DNA of 64,000 nucleotides from Clostridium aceticum (GTDB lineage: Bacteria; Bacillota; Clostridia; Peptostreptococcales; Natronincolaceae): positions 3,587,418 through 3,651,417 of the forward strand of contig NZ_CP009687.1 in NCBI RefSeq assembly GCF_001042715.1. The letters are read 5' to 3'. The translations under genes and the position numbers were made by a program. The notes beneath the pieces are model-generated. The model was not told where the DNA came from. It did no database searches and saw only the letters and a program-made list of their open reading frames with translations. Positions 16,109 through 24,194 of the stretch are shown piece after piece (positions within the stretch are counted from its first letter, which is position 1; every line of letters starts with the position of its first letter).

Positions 16109-17629
16109 TTAGTATTCTATATTAAGCTTTTCTATTTTTCTATATAAGGACTTTCGATCTATTCCTAAATTTTTAGCTGCCATAGAAATATTTTTTTCGC
16201 TGTCATTGATGGCATTTAAAATAAGTTTTTTTTCATAAGCATCTAAAAGTGTCCGCAAGTCTTTTGCATGATCCTCATGGGTAGTAAAAACTTCTTTTGG
16301 TCTGTCTATTTTTTCAAAATCCATTTTATTTTTTGAATAGAAAATATAGGGAGGAAAAAGTTCAGGCGTTAAGGTAACTTGATGCTGGTCTGAAAACATC
16401 ACAGCACATTCTAAGATATTTAGGAGTTCCCTGACATTTCCTGGCCAGTGATATGCCCCTAAATAATCTAGCACCTTAGGATCTACACCTTTGATATGCT
16501 TTCTTAGTTTTTTGTTTAAAGCTTTAATGAAATAACTAATTAAAATAGGAATATCTTCTTTTCTCTCTTTCAATGAAGGTATGTTTAATACAACAGTTGC
16601 TATTCTATAATACAAATCTTCTCTTAATATATTCTTTTTTACAGCCTCTTGAGGATCAATATTGGTTGCACTTATCACGCAGCATTCAATATCTATGTCC
16701 TTGTTACCCCCTATACGGCGAATTTTTTTCTCCTGTAGCACACGCAAAAGTTTCGCCTGCATTGTGAGGGGCATAGAGTTTATTTCATCCAAAAAAAGTG
16801 TTCCTTTTCCTACTTGTTCAAACAAACCTATGGTATTTTCTGCTCCTGTAAAAGCACCCTTCACTGTTCCAAATAAAAGACTTTCTATTAATGTTTCTGG
16901 CACAGCTGAACAATTAAAGGCAATAAAGGGCTCAAAAGTATAGAATCCCTCATTATGAATTCCTTGAGCAAATAATTCTTTCCCTGTACCAGTTTCCCCA
17001 TAAAGTAATATATTAGAATTATAATTTGCAATTTTCCTAGCCTTGTTTTTACACTCTTGAATAGATACACTATTTCCGATGATGTCCTCTAAAGTATATT
17101 TAGTACCATTATTCAGATTCTTCACACCATCATCTTCGCCTGTATAATTTTGAAGTTCAAGGGGCTCTTTGACGAAAAAATCTAGGCTTGTTATATCTTT
17201 TCCAGTATAATAAAAGGCTTTATACTCTCCCTCTTCAAAGTATGGATAAAACCCTGCAATCACATGAAATTGGTTTCCAGTGGAGGAATTACCTATCATT
17301 TCAACGTTTTTTATAGGTTTTCTTGTTCTAATAATTTCATTTTTATCTAATTTAAAATTTGTTGGTTGTTTCCATAAATCAGACTCATGTTGTCCAATGG
17401 CTTCTTCCTTTGTCCAATGACTGTATTTTTCACTGGACCTGGAATAAACAATTACCTTCCCTTCTTTATCAACAGCATGTACAGCTTCACACATATTGTC
17501 TAGAATATTATCCATCAAGTTTATTTTAAATTTTAACTGTTGATTTTCTTCTATAAGCTCTTGATTTTTTCTAGTCAAATCTTCCACCATACTTTGAAGT
17601 TCTTTTATATCTAATGAGTTTTCATTCAT
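16109..17629 (-). CDS. Sigma-54-dependent transcriptional activator with PAS domain
   Basis: 506 residues. Order: N-terminal coiled coil (about 5-40), PAS domain (about 40-150), AAA+ domain with Walker A GETGTGKELF near 215, the sigma-54 contact loop GAFTGA near 260 and Walker B LFLDEINSM, then a C-terminal Fis-type helix-turn-helix (MAAKNLGIDRKSLYRKIEKL). It activates -24/-12 promoters through ATP hydrolysis; the matching promoter in front of methyltransferase 3 is the obvious target. The PAS domain suggests a cytoplasmic small-molecule or redox signal. Upstream gap of 250 bp shows no obvious site. Confidence 0.93.
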   Translation of the reverse strand: MNENSLDIKELQSMVEDLTRKNQELIEENQQLKFKINLMDNILDNMCEAVHAVDKEGKVIVYSRSSEKYSHWTKEEAIGQHESDLWKQPTNFKLDKNEIIRTRKPIKNVEMIGNSSTGNQFHVIAGFYPYFEEGEYKAFYYTGKDITSLDFFVKEPLELQNYTGEDDGVKNLNNGTKYTLEDIIGNSVSIQECKNKARKIANYNSNILLYGETGTGKELFAQGIHNEGFYTFEPFIAFNCSAVPETLIESLLFGTVKGAFTGAENTIGLFEQVGKGTLFLDEINSMPLTMQAKLLRVLQEKKIRRIGGNKDIDIECCVISATNIDPQEAVKKNILREDLYYRIATVVLNIPSLKERKEDIPILISYFIKALNKKLRKHIKGVDPKVLDYLGAYHWPGNVRELLNILECAVMFSDQHQVTLTPELFPPYIFYSKNKMDFEKIDRPKEVFTTHEDHAKDLRTLLDAYEKKLILNAINDSEKNISMAAKNLGIDRKSLYRKIEKLNIEY

Positions 17630-17879
17630 TAGAATCTACCTCCTCTAGTTGATCTCACTATAGATGTGTAATCAATAAGAAAAACAAATAAGTCGCAGAC
17701 AACCTTTACTTTTATAGGTATGTTATTCATCGTGTGAAAATTCACTAGATAAATATATCTTCATAAGAAGTATTCGATAATTAATAGTAATATCCTCCAT
17801 AATCTTAAATAGCATCGCATAATAAATCAAAGTCAGGATACCCTAATAGCAGAAATAAAATATTTTATTTGGAGGAATA

Positions 17880-18020
17880 ATGATGGAAATATGGAAGGCA
17901 AACTTAATTGAATCTATCAAGAAAATTGAAAATGCAAAAGATGATGCAAGATTAAGCGAAGACAAGTATAACGAATTAACAGAAGTAGTTGTAAGAATAC
18001 AAAACATTATAGAAGATTAA
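17880..18020 (+). CDS. Small hypothetical protein, 46 residues
   Basis: ATG at 17880 (a second ATG follows directly) with GGAGG five nt upstream. 46 residues, charged and helical: MMEIWKANLIESIKKIENAK at the start, ending in IQNIIED. A perfect terminator overlaps its stop codon, so this is a complete single-gene transcript. I do not recognise the family; no membrane segment, no Cys. Confidence 0.65.
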   Translation: MMEIWKANLIESIKKIENAKDDARLSEDKYNELTEVVVRIQNIIED

Positions 18021-18047
18021 TAGCGGAGAAAGTTTTTCTCCGCTATT
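18019..18047 (+). terminator. Rho-independent terminator of the 46-residue ORF
   Basis: Perfect 13-bp stem AATAGCGGAGAAA / TTTCTCCGCTATT with a 3-base loop, then TTATGTATTTCTTT. Confidence 0.85.
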
Positions 18048-18066
18048 TTATGTATTTCTTTAAATG

Positions 18067-18558
18067 TTATTGAGGCTGATACATACCATGGCTTTGCATA
18101 TAATTGAAAATATCTTCTCCATGCTGTTGCTCTTCTTTTTGAATGTGATTTAGAATTTGACGTACATTGGTATTGGTAAATTCAAAAATAGCTGTATTGT
18201 AGGTAGCTGATACATACTTTTCTGTCATCAATAGATCGTTACATAAATCAGCATCCATACTATTGTTGGCTGTGTTTTGATTTTGATTAGCACTTTGAAT
18301 ATTTTGTTGTGTCTGTTGATTTTGTTGTTGGCTTTGTTGCTGATTTTGTTGACCAGTATTAGGAATTTGACCATTGAGCAGTTGATTAATGCTATCAAGA
18401 TGCTGTTGTTCCTGTGAAGCATGATCTTTAAATAACTGTTTCAGTTGAGGGTCTTGTGCTTGATTTGCATAGTTGTTATACTTCTTAATACACATCTCCT
18501 CGTGACTTTGTTGATCCTTCAAAAGCATGGTTTCTTTTTGTGTTAGTTGTATATTCAT
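18067..18558 (-). CDS. Spore coat protein, CotF-like (ferritin-like fold)
   Basis: About 163 residues from the ATG giving MNIQLTQKETMLLKDQQSHE, with AGGAGG ten nt upstream; an upstream GTG in frame falls next to that binding site and is unlikely. Two helical halves of CotF type (EEMCIKKYNNYANQA and CNDLLMTEKYVSATYNTAIF, ending HIQKEEQQHGEDIFNYMQ) are split by a Gln/Asn-rich linker (about 73-105). CotF-family proteins are found in the spore coat. Consistent with the germination genes in this window. Confidence 0.8.
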   Translation of the reverse strand: MNIQLTQKETMLLKDQQSHEEMCIKKYNNYANQAQDPQLKQLFKDHASQEQQHLDSINQLLNGQIPNTGQQNQQQSQQQNQQTQQNIQSANQNQNTANNSMDADLCNDLLMTEKYVSATYNTAIFEFTNTNVRQILNHIQKEEQQHGEDIFNYMQSHGMYQPQ

Positions 18559-18626
18559 TTTAAACACACCTCCTAAGCCTATTGTGTTTCATTACGACAA
18601 TTTTATTCAGGTAGGTGTCGGACCTT

Positions 18627-19241
18627 TTATTGGAACTTTATAAATTGCAATGTAAAATTTACAAAATCCTCTTGTTTTAACAAATAACCTGGCTTAGATT
18701 TACCCCTGTGACCTTCTGTTTCCCATTTTTCTAGAATGTCAAACTTCTTAATGATTTTCTCCAATTCTTTATATTCTAAGATTAATTTATTTTGCTGTAC
18801 TATTTCTTCTAGTTGAGGATATTTTTTGATAGTCCTATAAATAAGGCATACCCCATGATAAATAACCTCAGTGTCAACATTTCTCTTAATAGCATCAAGG
18901 ATGACGGGGATATATTCTTCTACCCTATCTGCTTCATCTGGTAGAGCTACTGTAGACTTAAAAATCGTTTGTACTTGAATGGGGTTTGTTATATTTTTAA
19001 CTATGTCCATGACAAAAGGAAACAACGCCTTGGATCTAATCTTTTCTATGATTTTTAAGTAGATCATTTGCTGAGAAGTTCCCTTTTCTATGGCTTGTTG
19101 GAGACTCTTTAAAAACTCCTCTACTGTTTTAGGCTTTCCTATCATTTGCATGTAGGCTTTTAATGTTTTTTGATCCATTGCATCTGCCTTCATAATAATA
19201 CTTTCCATTTCTTGCTCTAAAAATAAGTTTTGCACCTTCAT
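18627..19241 (-). CDS. Hypothetical protein, helical, 204 residues
   Basis: 204 residues, no signal peptide, membrane segment or motif that I recognise. Composition suggests a soluble all-helical, possibly repeat-like fold (TLKAYMQMIGKPKTVEEFLK, IQVQTIFKSTVALPDEADRV). It stands alone between the CotF-like gene and a repeat-rich spacer. Function unknown. Confidence 0.65.
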   Translation of the reverse strand: MKVQNLFLEQEMESIIMKADAMDQKTLKAYMQMIGKPKTVEEFLKSLQQAIEKGTSQQMIYLKIIEKIRSKALFPFVMDIVKNITNPIQVQTIFKSTVALPDEADRVEEYIPVILDAIKRNVDTEVIYHGVCLIYRTIKKYPQLEEIVQQNKLILEYKELEKIIKKFDILEKWETEGHRGKSKPGYLLKQEDFVNFTLQFIKFQ

Positions 19242-19280
19242 TCCCCCTAGTATCAGAACTCTTTTATGTTATACTTTTTT

Positions 19281-19317
19281 ATAGATGTCTGACTAAGCAT
19301 TTTAATATACACGGTCT
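19281..19317. repeat. Dispersed repeat family 1, half copy
   Basis: ATAGATGTCTGACTAAGCAT followed by TTTAATATACACGGTCT matches one end of the full copies at 22184-22300, 33751-33878 and 42186-42297. It is cut off by the perfect palindrome at 19318. Confidence 0.5.
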
Positions 19318-19357
19318 CGGTAATATTATATCATAAAATTATGATATAATATTACCG
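19318..19357. repeat. Perfect 18-bp inverted repeat
   Basis: CGGTAATATTATATCATA and its exact reverse complement are separated by AAAT. There is no T-tract, so it is not an ordinary terminator. It lies exactly at the junction of a family 1 half copy and a family 2 copy, and may be a mobile-element end or a recombination product. Confidence 0.7.
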
Positions 19358-19469
19358 TTAACTTAATCCATAATTTGTAATGCTTTTTTGTTCCAAGATC
19401 CTTCGCTAGACTCAGGATGACAGTTGGAGAGAATTTTGGTAATAATTGTGTTAAGTTAACGCCTATGAT
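19357..19469 (-). repeat. Dispersed repeat family 2, copy b
   Basis: Ends GTTAACTTAATCCATAATTT and TTAAGTTAACGCCTATGAT form imperfect terminal inverted repeats. The centre carries AAGATCCTTCGCTAGACTCA then GGATGACA. Shares ends and core with copies at 1256 and 50907. Confidence 0.65.
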
Positions 19470-19492
19470 ATTGTTATATAATTATCAATATT

Positions 19493-20581
19493 TTAATCAA
19501 AATATATAATTTTTTTGAAAGCAGTTGGCAGAGGAAGTTGTTTTAATTCATCGATGGAGATCCATCTTATTTCAGGATAATCTATTGTTTTTTCCTCTAT
19601 GAGTATCATCATATATAACTGCATTTTCCACTTAATATGTGTAAAAATATGATTTTTTTCTAAAAGATATTTGATATCGCCTGCCTTAATACCATAGGTT
19701 TCCTCTAATTCTAGGAGGATGCTTTTTCCATCTTGAAAACTTTTCTCTTTTTCTACAGACGGTAGTCCCCATAAATCTCCTAAAAGTTTATCCTTCGGTC
19801 GTTTTGTAATAAGGATCTTTTCATCTTTATATACCAGTGCCATTTCCATGATGACTTCTTTTGGTTTTAGCTTTTTCCGTTTGACAGGCAATGTCTCTTG
19901 TATCCCCAAGACCCTAGCTTTACATAATTCATACAGGGGACATGCTAAGCATTTTGGAGAAGTAGGCGTACATATAAGAGCACCTAACTCCATCAAGCCT
20001 TGATTAAAAGAAGAAGGGTTTTTATGGGATACTACAGCTTCTCCAATTTGCTGCATCTTTTTTTGTGCAGTGCTTAAAGTAATATCTTCCTTTATATAAA
20101 AGATCCGTGAAAAAACCCGCATAACATTTCCATCTACAGCTGGTACCGACTGATGAAACGCAATACTGGCTATAGCCCCAGCGGTATAAGGTCCTATCCC
20201 CGGTAGTTTAAGTATTTCTTCATAATTTCTTGGCATCTCTCCTTGGTATGTTTCAACAATAATCTTAGCTGTTTGGTGAATACGTTTTGCTCGGCTGTAG
20301 TAACCTAACCCTTCCCATGCCTTTAATACCGTCTCCTCATCAGCTTCTGCTAAATCCTTCATTGTGGGAAATGTAACTATAAACCTTTTATAATAATCTA
20401 TGACAGTATCTACTCTTGTTTGCTGAAGCATAATTTCAGAAATCCATATATAATAAGGATTTAATGTTTCTCTCCAGGGGAGTTGTCGATGATTTTTTTC
20501 ATACCAGGAAATAAGTTTCTCCTGTATTTCTGAGATTTTTTCTATATTTAAAGCTTCACTAATATTTTTTGACTGCTTCAT
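19493..20581 (-). CDS. mutY: A/G-specific adenine glycosylase
   Basis: 362 residues. Catalytic Glu in WISEIMLQQT, helix-hairpin-helix LPGIGPYTAGAIA, catalytic Asp in VPAVDGNVMRVFSRI, and a [4Fe-4S] loop CTPTSPKCLACPLYELC with canonical C-x6-C-x2-C-x5-C spacing. The C-terminal 120 residues form the NUDIX-like domain that recognises 8-oxoguanine. It removes adenine mispaired with 8-oxoG in base excision repair. It lies 35 nt downstream of ung, so the two repair glycosylases likely share a transcript. Confidence 0.96.
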   Translation of the reverse strand: MKQSKNISEALNIEKISEIQEKLISWYEKNHRQLPWRETLNPYYIWISEIMLQQTRVDTVIDYYKRFIVTFPTMKDLAEADEETVLKAWEGLGYYSRAKRIHQTAKIIVETYQGEMPRNYEEILKLPGIGPYTAGAIASIAFHQSVPAVDGNVMRVFSRIFYIKEDITLSTAQKKMQQIGEAVVSHKNPSSFNQGLMELGALICTPTSPKCLACPLYELCKARVLGIQETLPVKRKKLKPKEVIMEMALVYKDEKILITKRPKDKLLGDLWGLPSVEKEKSFQDGKSILLELEETYGIKAGDIKYLLEKNHIFTHIKWKMQLYMMILIEEKTIDYPEIRWISIDELKQLPLPTAFKKIIYFD

Positions 20582-20616
20582 TGTCCTCTCCTTTTATGTC
20601 TAAGTCTTATTTCAAG

Positions 20617-21291
20617 CTATAGATTAGGAATTTGCCAATTAATTTCATCACTACCAGTTTGCCTTAAAAAATTATTGGTTTTTGAAAAAGGCTTGCTTCC
20701 AAAAAAACCTCTATTGGCAGAGAAAGGACTGGGATGAGGAGCTTTGATGATATAGTGGTTTGAAGAAGTAATAAGACCTTCCTTTTCCTGAGCATTCTTC
20801 CCCCATAAAATAAATACCATGGGTTTTTCTCTCTCATTCAACAGCCCAATGATTCTATCTGTAAATATTTCCCACCCTATTCCCTTATGAGAATTTGGTT
20901 CCCCTTTTCTCACAGTGAGAACAGCATTTAGCATTAGTACCCCTTGTTTTGCCCATTCTACTAAATAACCATTGTTGGGTATAGTACATCCTAGATCTTC
21001 CTGTAGCTCTTTAAATATGTTCTGCAAGGAAGGCGGTAATTTAATCCCTGGCTTTACAGAAAAGCTCAATCCGTGGGCTTGTCCTGGACCGTGATAAGGG
21101 TCTTGTCCTAAGATAACCACCTTTGTATCATTATAAGGGGTTAGATGTAAGGCATTATAAATGTCATATTTATCAGGATAAATAGCTTTTGTATTATATT
21201 CTTCTATCAATAGTTCCCTTAATTTCAAATAGTAGGGCTTCTGAAACTCCTCCTCCAGCAAAGCTCCCCAATCATTCTTTAATATAGTCAT
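20617..21291 (-). CDS. ung: Uracil-DNA glycosylase, family 1
   Basis: 224 residues, typical length. Water-activating motif GQDPYHG with catalytic Asp, [12 protein letters not shown], and the DNA-intercalating [13 protein letters not shown] loop with catalytic His. It excises uracil from DNA. First gene of an ung-mutY pair; the start has GGAGGAG just upstream. Confidence 0.97.
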   Translation of the reverse strand: MTILKNDWGALLEEEFQKPYYLKLRELLIEEYNTKAIYPDKYDIYNALHLTPYNDTKVVILGQDPYHGPGQAHGLSFSVKPGIKLPPSLQNIFKELQEDLGCTIPNNGYLVEWAKQGVLMLNAVLTVRKGEPNSHKGIGWEIFTDRIIGLLNEREKPMVFILWGKNAQEKEGLITSSNHYIIKAPHPSPFSANRGFFGSKPFSKTNNFLRQTGSDEINWQIPNL

Positions 21292-21386
21292 ACTAAACTC
21301 TCCTCCTATCTACTCTTATCTACTACTATTATAGCAATAATTCATAGAGGTTAACCAAAAGTATTTTCAAGGATTTGTTTCTATTT

Positions 21387-21419
21387 AAAAAGACATTAGA
21401 AAATATCTAATGTCTTTTT
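21387..21419. terminator. Rho-independent terminator, bidirectional
   Basis: Stem AAAAAGACATTAGA / TCTAATGTCTTTTT with a 5-base loop; T-runs on both strands. It separates the ung unit from the small membrane ORFs upstream on the same strand. Confidence 0.8.
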
Positions 21420-21485
21420 GATTCTGGCTCTGTTAAACACTATTGTTGATTTTTGACTAGATAATTATAGTAACAGCTGATGAAG

Positions 21486-21575
21486 GCTCTGCCATCCTGA
21501 AGGAACTGAAGGATGACACTAGTTGCAGTCCTAGGGCTTTTTTCAATATCACATCTATCTTTAACATAGCTTTTA
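21486..21575 (+). repeat. Dispersed repeat family 4, copy a
   Basis: Noncoding. The segment around CTGAAGGAT, ACTAGTTGCAGTCCT and TTTTTTCAATATCA is matched, in the same order and orientation, by 30536-30633. No ORF. Confidence 0.45.
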
Positions 21576-21577
21576 TT

Positions 21578-21721
21578 TTAATTCTCCTCATCTGTTAAGA
21601 TACTTAGAAAGTCTTTGGCTATTTGTTTTTTCCAATCTTTATTAGCTCTCTTTATAAGAAAATGACCACCAGCACAAAGGCTTATAAAAATCAACAAAAC
21701 TGCGATTTCCTCAAAGTACAT
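21578..21721 (-). CDS. Small single-TM membrane protein, 47 residues
   Basis: ATG at 21721 with AAGGAGG eight nt upstream. 47 residues: one membrane segment (about 7-23, IAVLLIFISLCAGGHF) then a charged tail rich in Lys and Asp ending LSILTDEEN. It follows another small membrane ORF on the same strand by 27 nt, so the two probably form one transcript. Function unknown. Confidence 0.6.
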   Translation of the reverse strand: MYFEEIAVLLIFISLCAGGHFLIKRANKDWKKQIAKDFLSILTDEEN

Positions 21722-21748
21722 TGCTATTCCTCCTTATCTGCAATATAT

Positions 21749-22123
21749 TCATCCTGCAGATAAGAAGCCCTTGTAATTGCTCATATGGTACTTAGGTATA
21801 AGTAGTTGATATAACTTCAAAAACAAGCGGGACCAATTATGATATTCATAAGAATTTTTAACATGATGTATTATTAGAAAGAAAAGTAGTATAGGGATCA
21901 TCCATAGTACATCTATAGGATCCACATCCACAAGATCATCATCACTGTTTTGGATTTGATCATCAATAATCACTAGCTTAGCGTGGGAAATACCAGATAG
22001 ACGTATACTATTCAAAGAAATACTATTGTTTGGAGCATTTGTATCAATATCAAAACATAGTAAAAACATCAGTAAAAAAATCATAGCAAGAGGTAAAAAT
22101 ATTTTTATTCCCCTTATTTTCAT
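21749..22123 (-). CDS. Small membrane protein of unknown function
   Basis: 124 residues: an N-terminal hydrophobic segment (about 8-25, possibly a signal anchor), an acidic middle with DDDLVDVDPIDV, a second membrane segment (about 73-88), and a basic C-terminal tail. No family recognised. It is followed on the same strand by the 47-residue membrane ORF. A family 1 repeat lies just upstream. Confidence 0.55.
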   Translation of the reverse strand: MKIRGIKIFLPLAMIFLLMFLLCFDIDTNAPNNSISLNSIRLSGISHAKLVIIDDQIQNSDDDLVDVDPIDVLWMIPILLFFLIIHHVKNSYEYHNWSRLFLKLYQLLIPKYHMSNYKGFLSAG

Positions 22124-22183
22124 ATAAACACCCTTTTCCCTCAGCTGTTGATAATTGTATTTAAAATTCCTCTACTTATATAG

Positions 22184-22300
22184 CTATAGATATGCGTCCT
22201 TAAATTTTAATGTACTAAGGGCTATATTTGCAGCCCATAGTTTTGGAAGAAACCGTAGACCGTGTATATTAAAATTTAACTTTAGAAGTGCACATCTATA
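22184..22300 (+). repeat. Dispersed repeat family 1, copy A
   Basis: Terminal inverted repeats TAAATTTTAAT / ATTAAAATTTA, extended outward by ATAGATATGC / GCACATCTAT. The core contains GGGCTATATTTGCAGCCC, a small hairpin, and a second hairpin around GTTTTGGAAGAAACCGTAG. Same core in copies B and C. The 299-bp gap between the 124-residue ORF and thpR is mostly this element. Confidence 0.7.
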
Positions 22301-22422
22301 TTATAATATGCTTAGAGCCTGGATAGCAACAACAAAATCCGTGATTTTGTTCATCTCGTCTTTTTCAAAATCTCAAGAAGTGACTAGCTTAAATATCAGT
22401 ATTTTTTGAGCTTGCTCACCAC

Positions 22423-22971
22423 TTAAAAAAGTGGAAGATTCACTCTGAACAGATCTATATAAGTCAATTTTCCCTTTATATGTCTACTTTCGAATAAAAC
22501 AACATCCTTAACAGTAAATTCTCCTATTTTCTTGGTATGAAATTCAGCTAAATCAACAGCCTCCAGCTTAGGGCGAGAAACTAAAGTGATATGAGGTTTA
22601 AAGGGTCTCTCTTCTAAGTTATAGCCGCTTTTTATTAACTCAGTATGCAGCTCATCCCTTAAGTGATGTAATAGGATTAAGTTCTCCTCCAGGGCTGACC
22701 ACAAAATATTAGGTTTTTTTAATGAAGGAAAAGCCCCTAATCCCTTTATACTTAGATTAAAAGGTTTATGGTTGCTTGTTACTTTAGACAAGCTATTGGT
22801 CAAGATAGGAATGGCATCGCTTTCTAGTTCTCCTAAAAATTCTAAGGTTATATGAAGGTTTTCTATAGCCTTCCACGATCCCTTAACACCATACCCTCTC
22901 AACTCAGATTGAAGTTGAAAGAGATTTTGCTTCATCTTATCAGGTAAATCAATCCCTATAAATAATCGCAT
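22423..22971 (-). CDS. thpR: RNA 2',3'-cyclic phosphodiesterase (2H superfamily)
   Basis: 182 residues, usual length. The two 2H-superfamily motifs are present: HITLEFLGEL near residue 46 and HITLVSRPKL near 131, each with His-x-Thr. Start motif MRLFIGIDLP is characteristic. It hydrolyses 2',3'-cyclic phosphodiester ends of RNA. Single gene; neighbours unrelated. Confidence 0.92.
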   Translation of the reverse strand: MRLFIGIDLPDKMKQNLFQLQSELRGYGVKGSWKAIENLHITLEFLGELESDAIPILTNSLSKVTSNHKPFNLSIKGLGAFPSLKKPNILWSALEENLILLHHLRDELHTELIKSGYNLEERPFKPHITLVSRPKLEAVDLAEFHTKKIGEFTVKDVVLFESRHIKGKLTYIDLFRVNLPLF

Positions 22972-23111
22972 AAGACTTCTCCTTTGATTTCATTACTTTT
23001 CTATTGTATAGATAAACTTCACTGTTCTTCTGTTCTCAGCTACAATTGAATCTACATCTCCTATATATTTTGCCCCCATCTTGCTATAAGATTCTTTTAC
23101 TTAAGAACTGG

Positions 23112-24047
23112 TTACTGGTACTGTACCTTTACTTTTTTACTATTGATCCAATCTCGAAGACCTACTGCATATAAAGCTCCAATCACAATAAAGATCCCTA
23201 GTACTTTGTTTCTAGTCATTGGTTCATGAAGAATAAAGTAACTTGTTATACCAGTGATAGCCGGACTAAGATTTAAGTATAAAGCAGCTACTTCTACACC
23301 TACTCTTTCCATGCCGTAGATATAAAATAGATAGCCTAAGGCCGCACATACTACCCCTACAAAGATAAGGTTAAGTAGTAAAGAGGGCAATATCTCCACC
23401 TGTTGAAACACAGGTAAAACTTTGGGAATATCTATTAAGGCGATGATAAAAAGAAGTAGTGTTCCTGCTGTGCATTGTTTGCTTAATAAGTAAGTACTAT
23501 CATATTTTTTCTGAAGTTCGTAGGTTTTGATGGTATAAGCAATCCAGCTGAATACTGAACATAGCATTAAGATACATCCTATCAAATCTGATGTGTTTAA
23601 AGATGTACTGCCGATATCCAACACAAGAAATACTCCAAATATACCTGCTAAGATACTTCCAAGCAAGAAGGGCTCCATTCTTTTTTTGTACAGAACCATA
23701 TTTGTCAGCAGGGTAAAAATTGGGATCATAGCAGCCAGTAAAGATGCTAAAGATGCACTTATATAATTTAGAGCCATCCCTTGAAAGAAATAATAGACAG
23801 CAATCCCTAGAAATCCCGTGATTATCACAAGTTTCTTATCTTCCTTCCTTATTTCTTGGAGTTGTTTGCCTCTCTTTAATTTTATCTTAACGAGCATTGT
23901 AAGAAAAATAGAAGCAATGGCAAATCTTAAAAAAATCAATGTAAGGGTTGGTAGATGCTCTAATAAAAGTTTCATACTAACATAATTGATACTAAAAATA
24001 AATACTGCTGCTGCAACTGCTAAGTTTCCAATGGTTTTTTCATTCAT
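23112..24047 (-). CDS. EamA/DMT family permease
   Basis: 311 residues with ten membrane segments in two EamA repeats (about 5-140 and 150-300). Typical segments: LRFAIASIFLTMLVKIKLKR and LYLNLSPAITGITSYFILHE. Drug/metabolite transporters of this type export metabolites or amino acids; the substrate is not readable. Single gene. Confidence 0.85.
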   Translation of the reverse strand: MNEKTIGNLAVAAAVFIFSINYVSMKLLLEHLPTLTLIFLRFAIASIFLTMLVKIKLKRGKQLQEIRKEDKKLVIITGFLGIAVYYFFQGMALNYISASLASLLAAMIPIFTLLTNMVLYKKRMEPFLLGSILAGIFGVFLVLDIGSTSLNTSDLIGCILMLCSVFSWIAYTIKTYELQKKYDSTYLLSKQCTAGTLLLFIIALIDIPKVLPVFQQVEILPSLLLNLIFVGVVCAALGYLFYIYGMERVGVEVAALYLNLSPAITGITSYFILHEPMTRNKVLGIFIVIGALYAVGLRDWINSKKVKVQYQ

Positions 24048-24159
24048 TGATGCCCTTCCCCACTTTCTATAGATGTTGATAACTTACAGCACTATTATAC
24101 ACTATCTACAGTCTATTTAGTTAGTCTGATTTTACTTTTAAGACATGGACTCTCTGACA

Positions 24160-24194
24160 AAAAAACTCTAGAAAATTATTCTCTAGAGTTTTTT
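24160..24194 (-). terminator. Terminator overlapping the rsgI 3' end
   Basis: Stem AAAAAACTCTAGA / TCTAGAGTTTTTT with a 9-base loop. On - it ends in a T-run; the last codons of rsgI are inside the stem. Confidence 0.75.
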
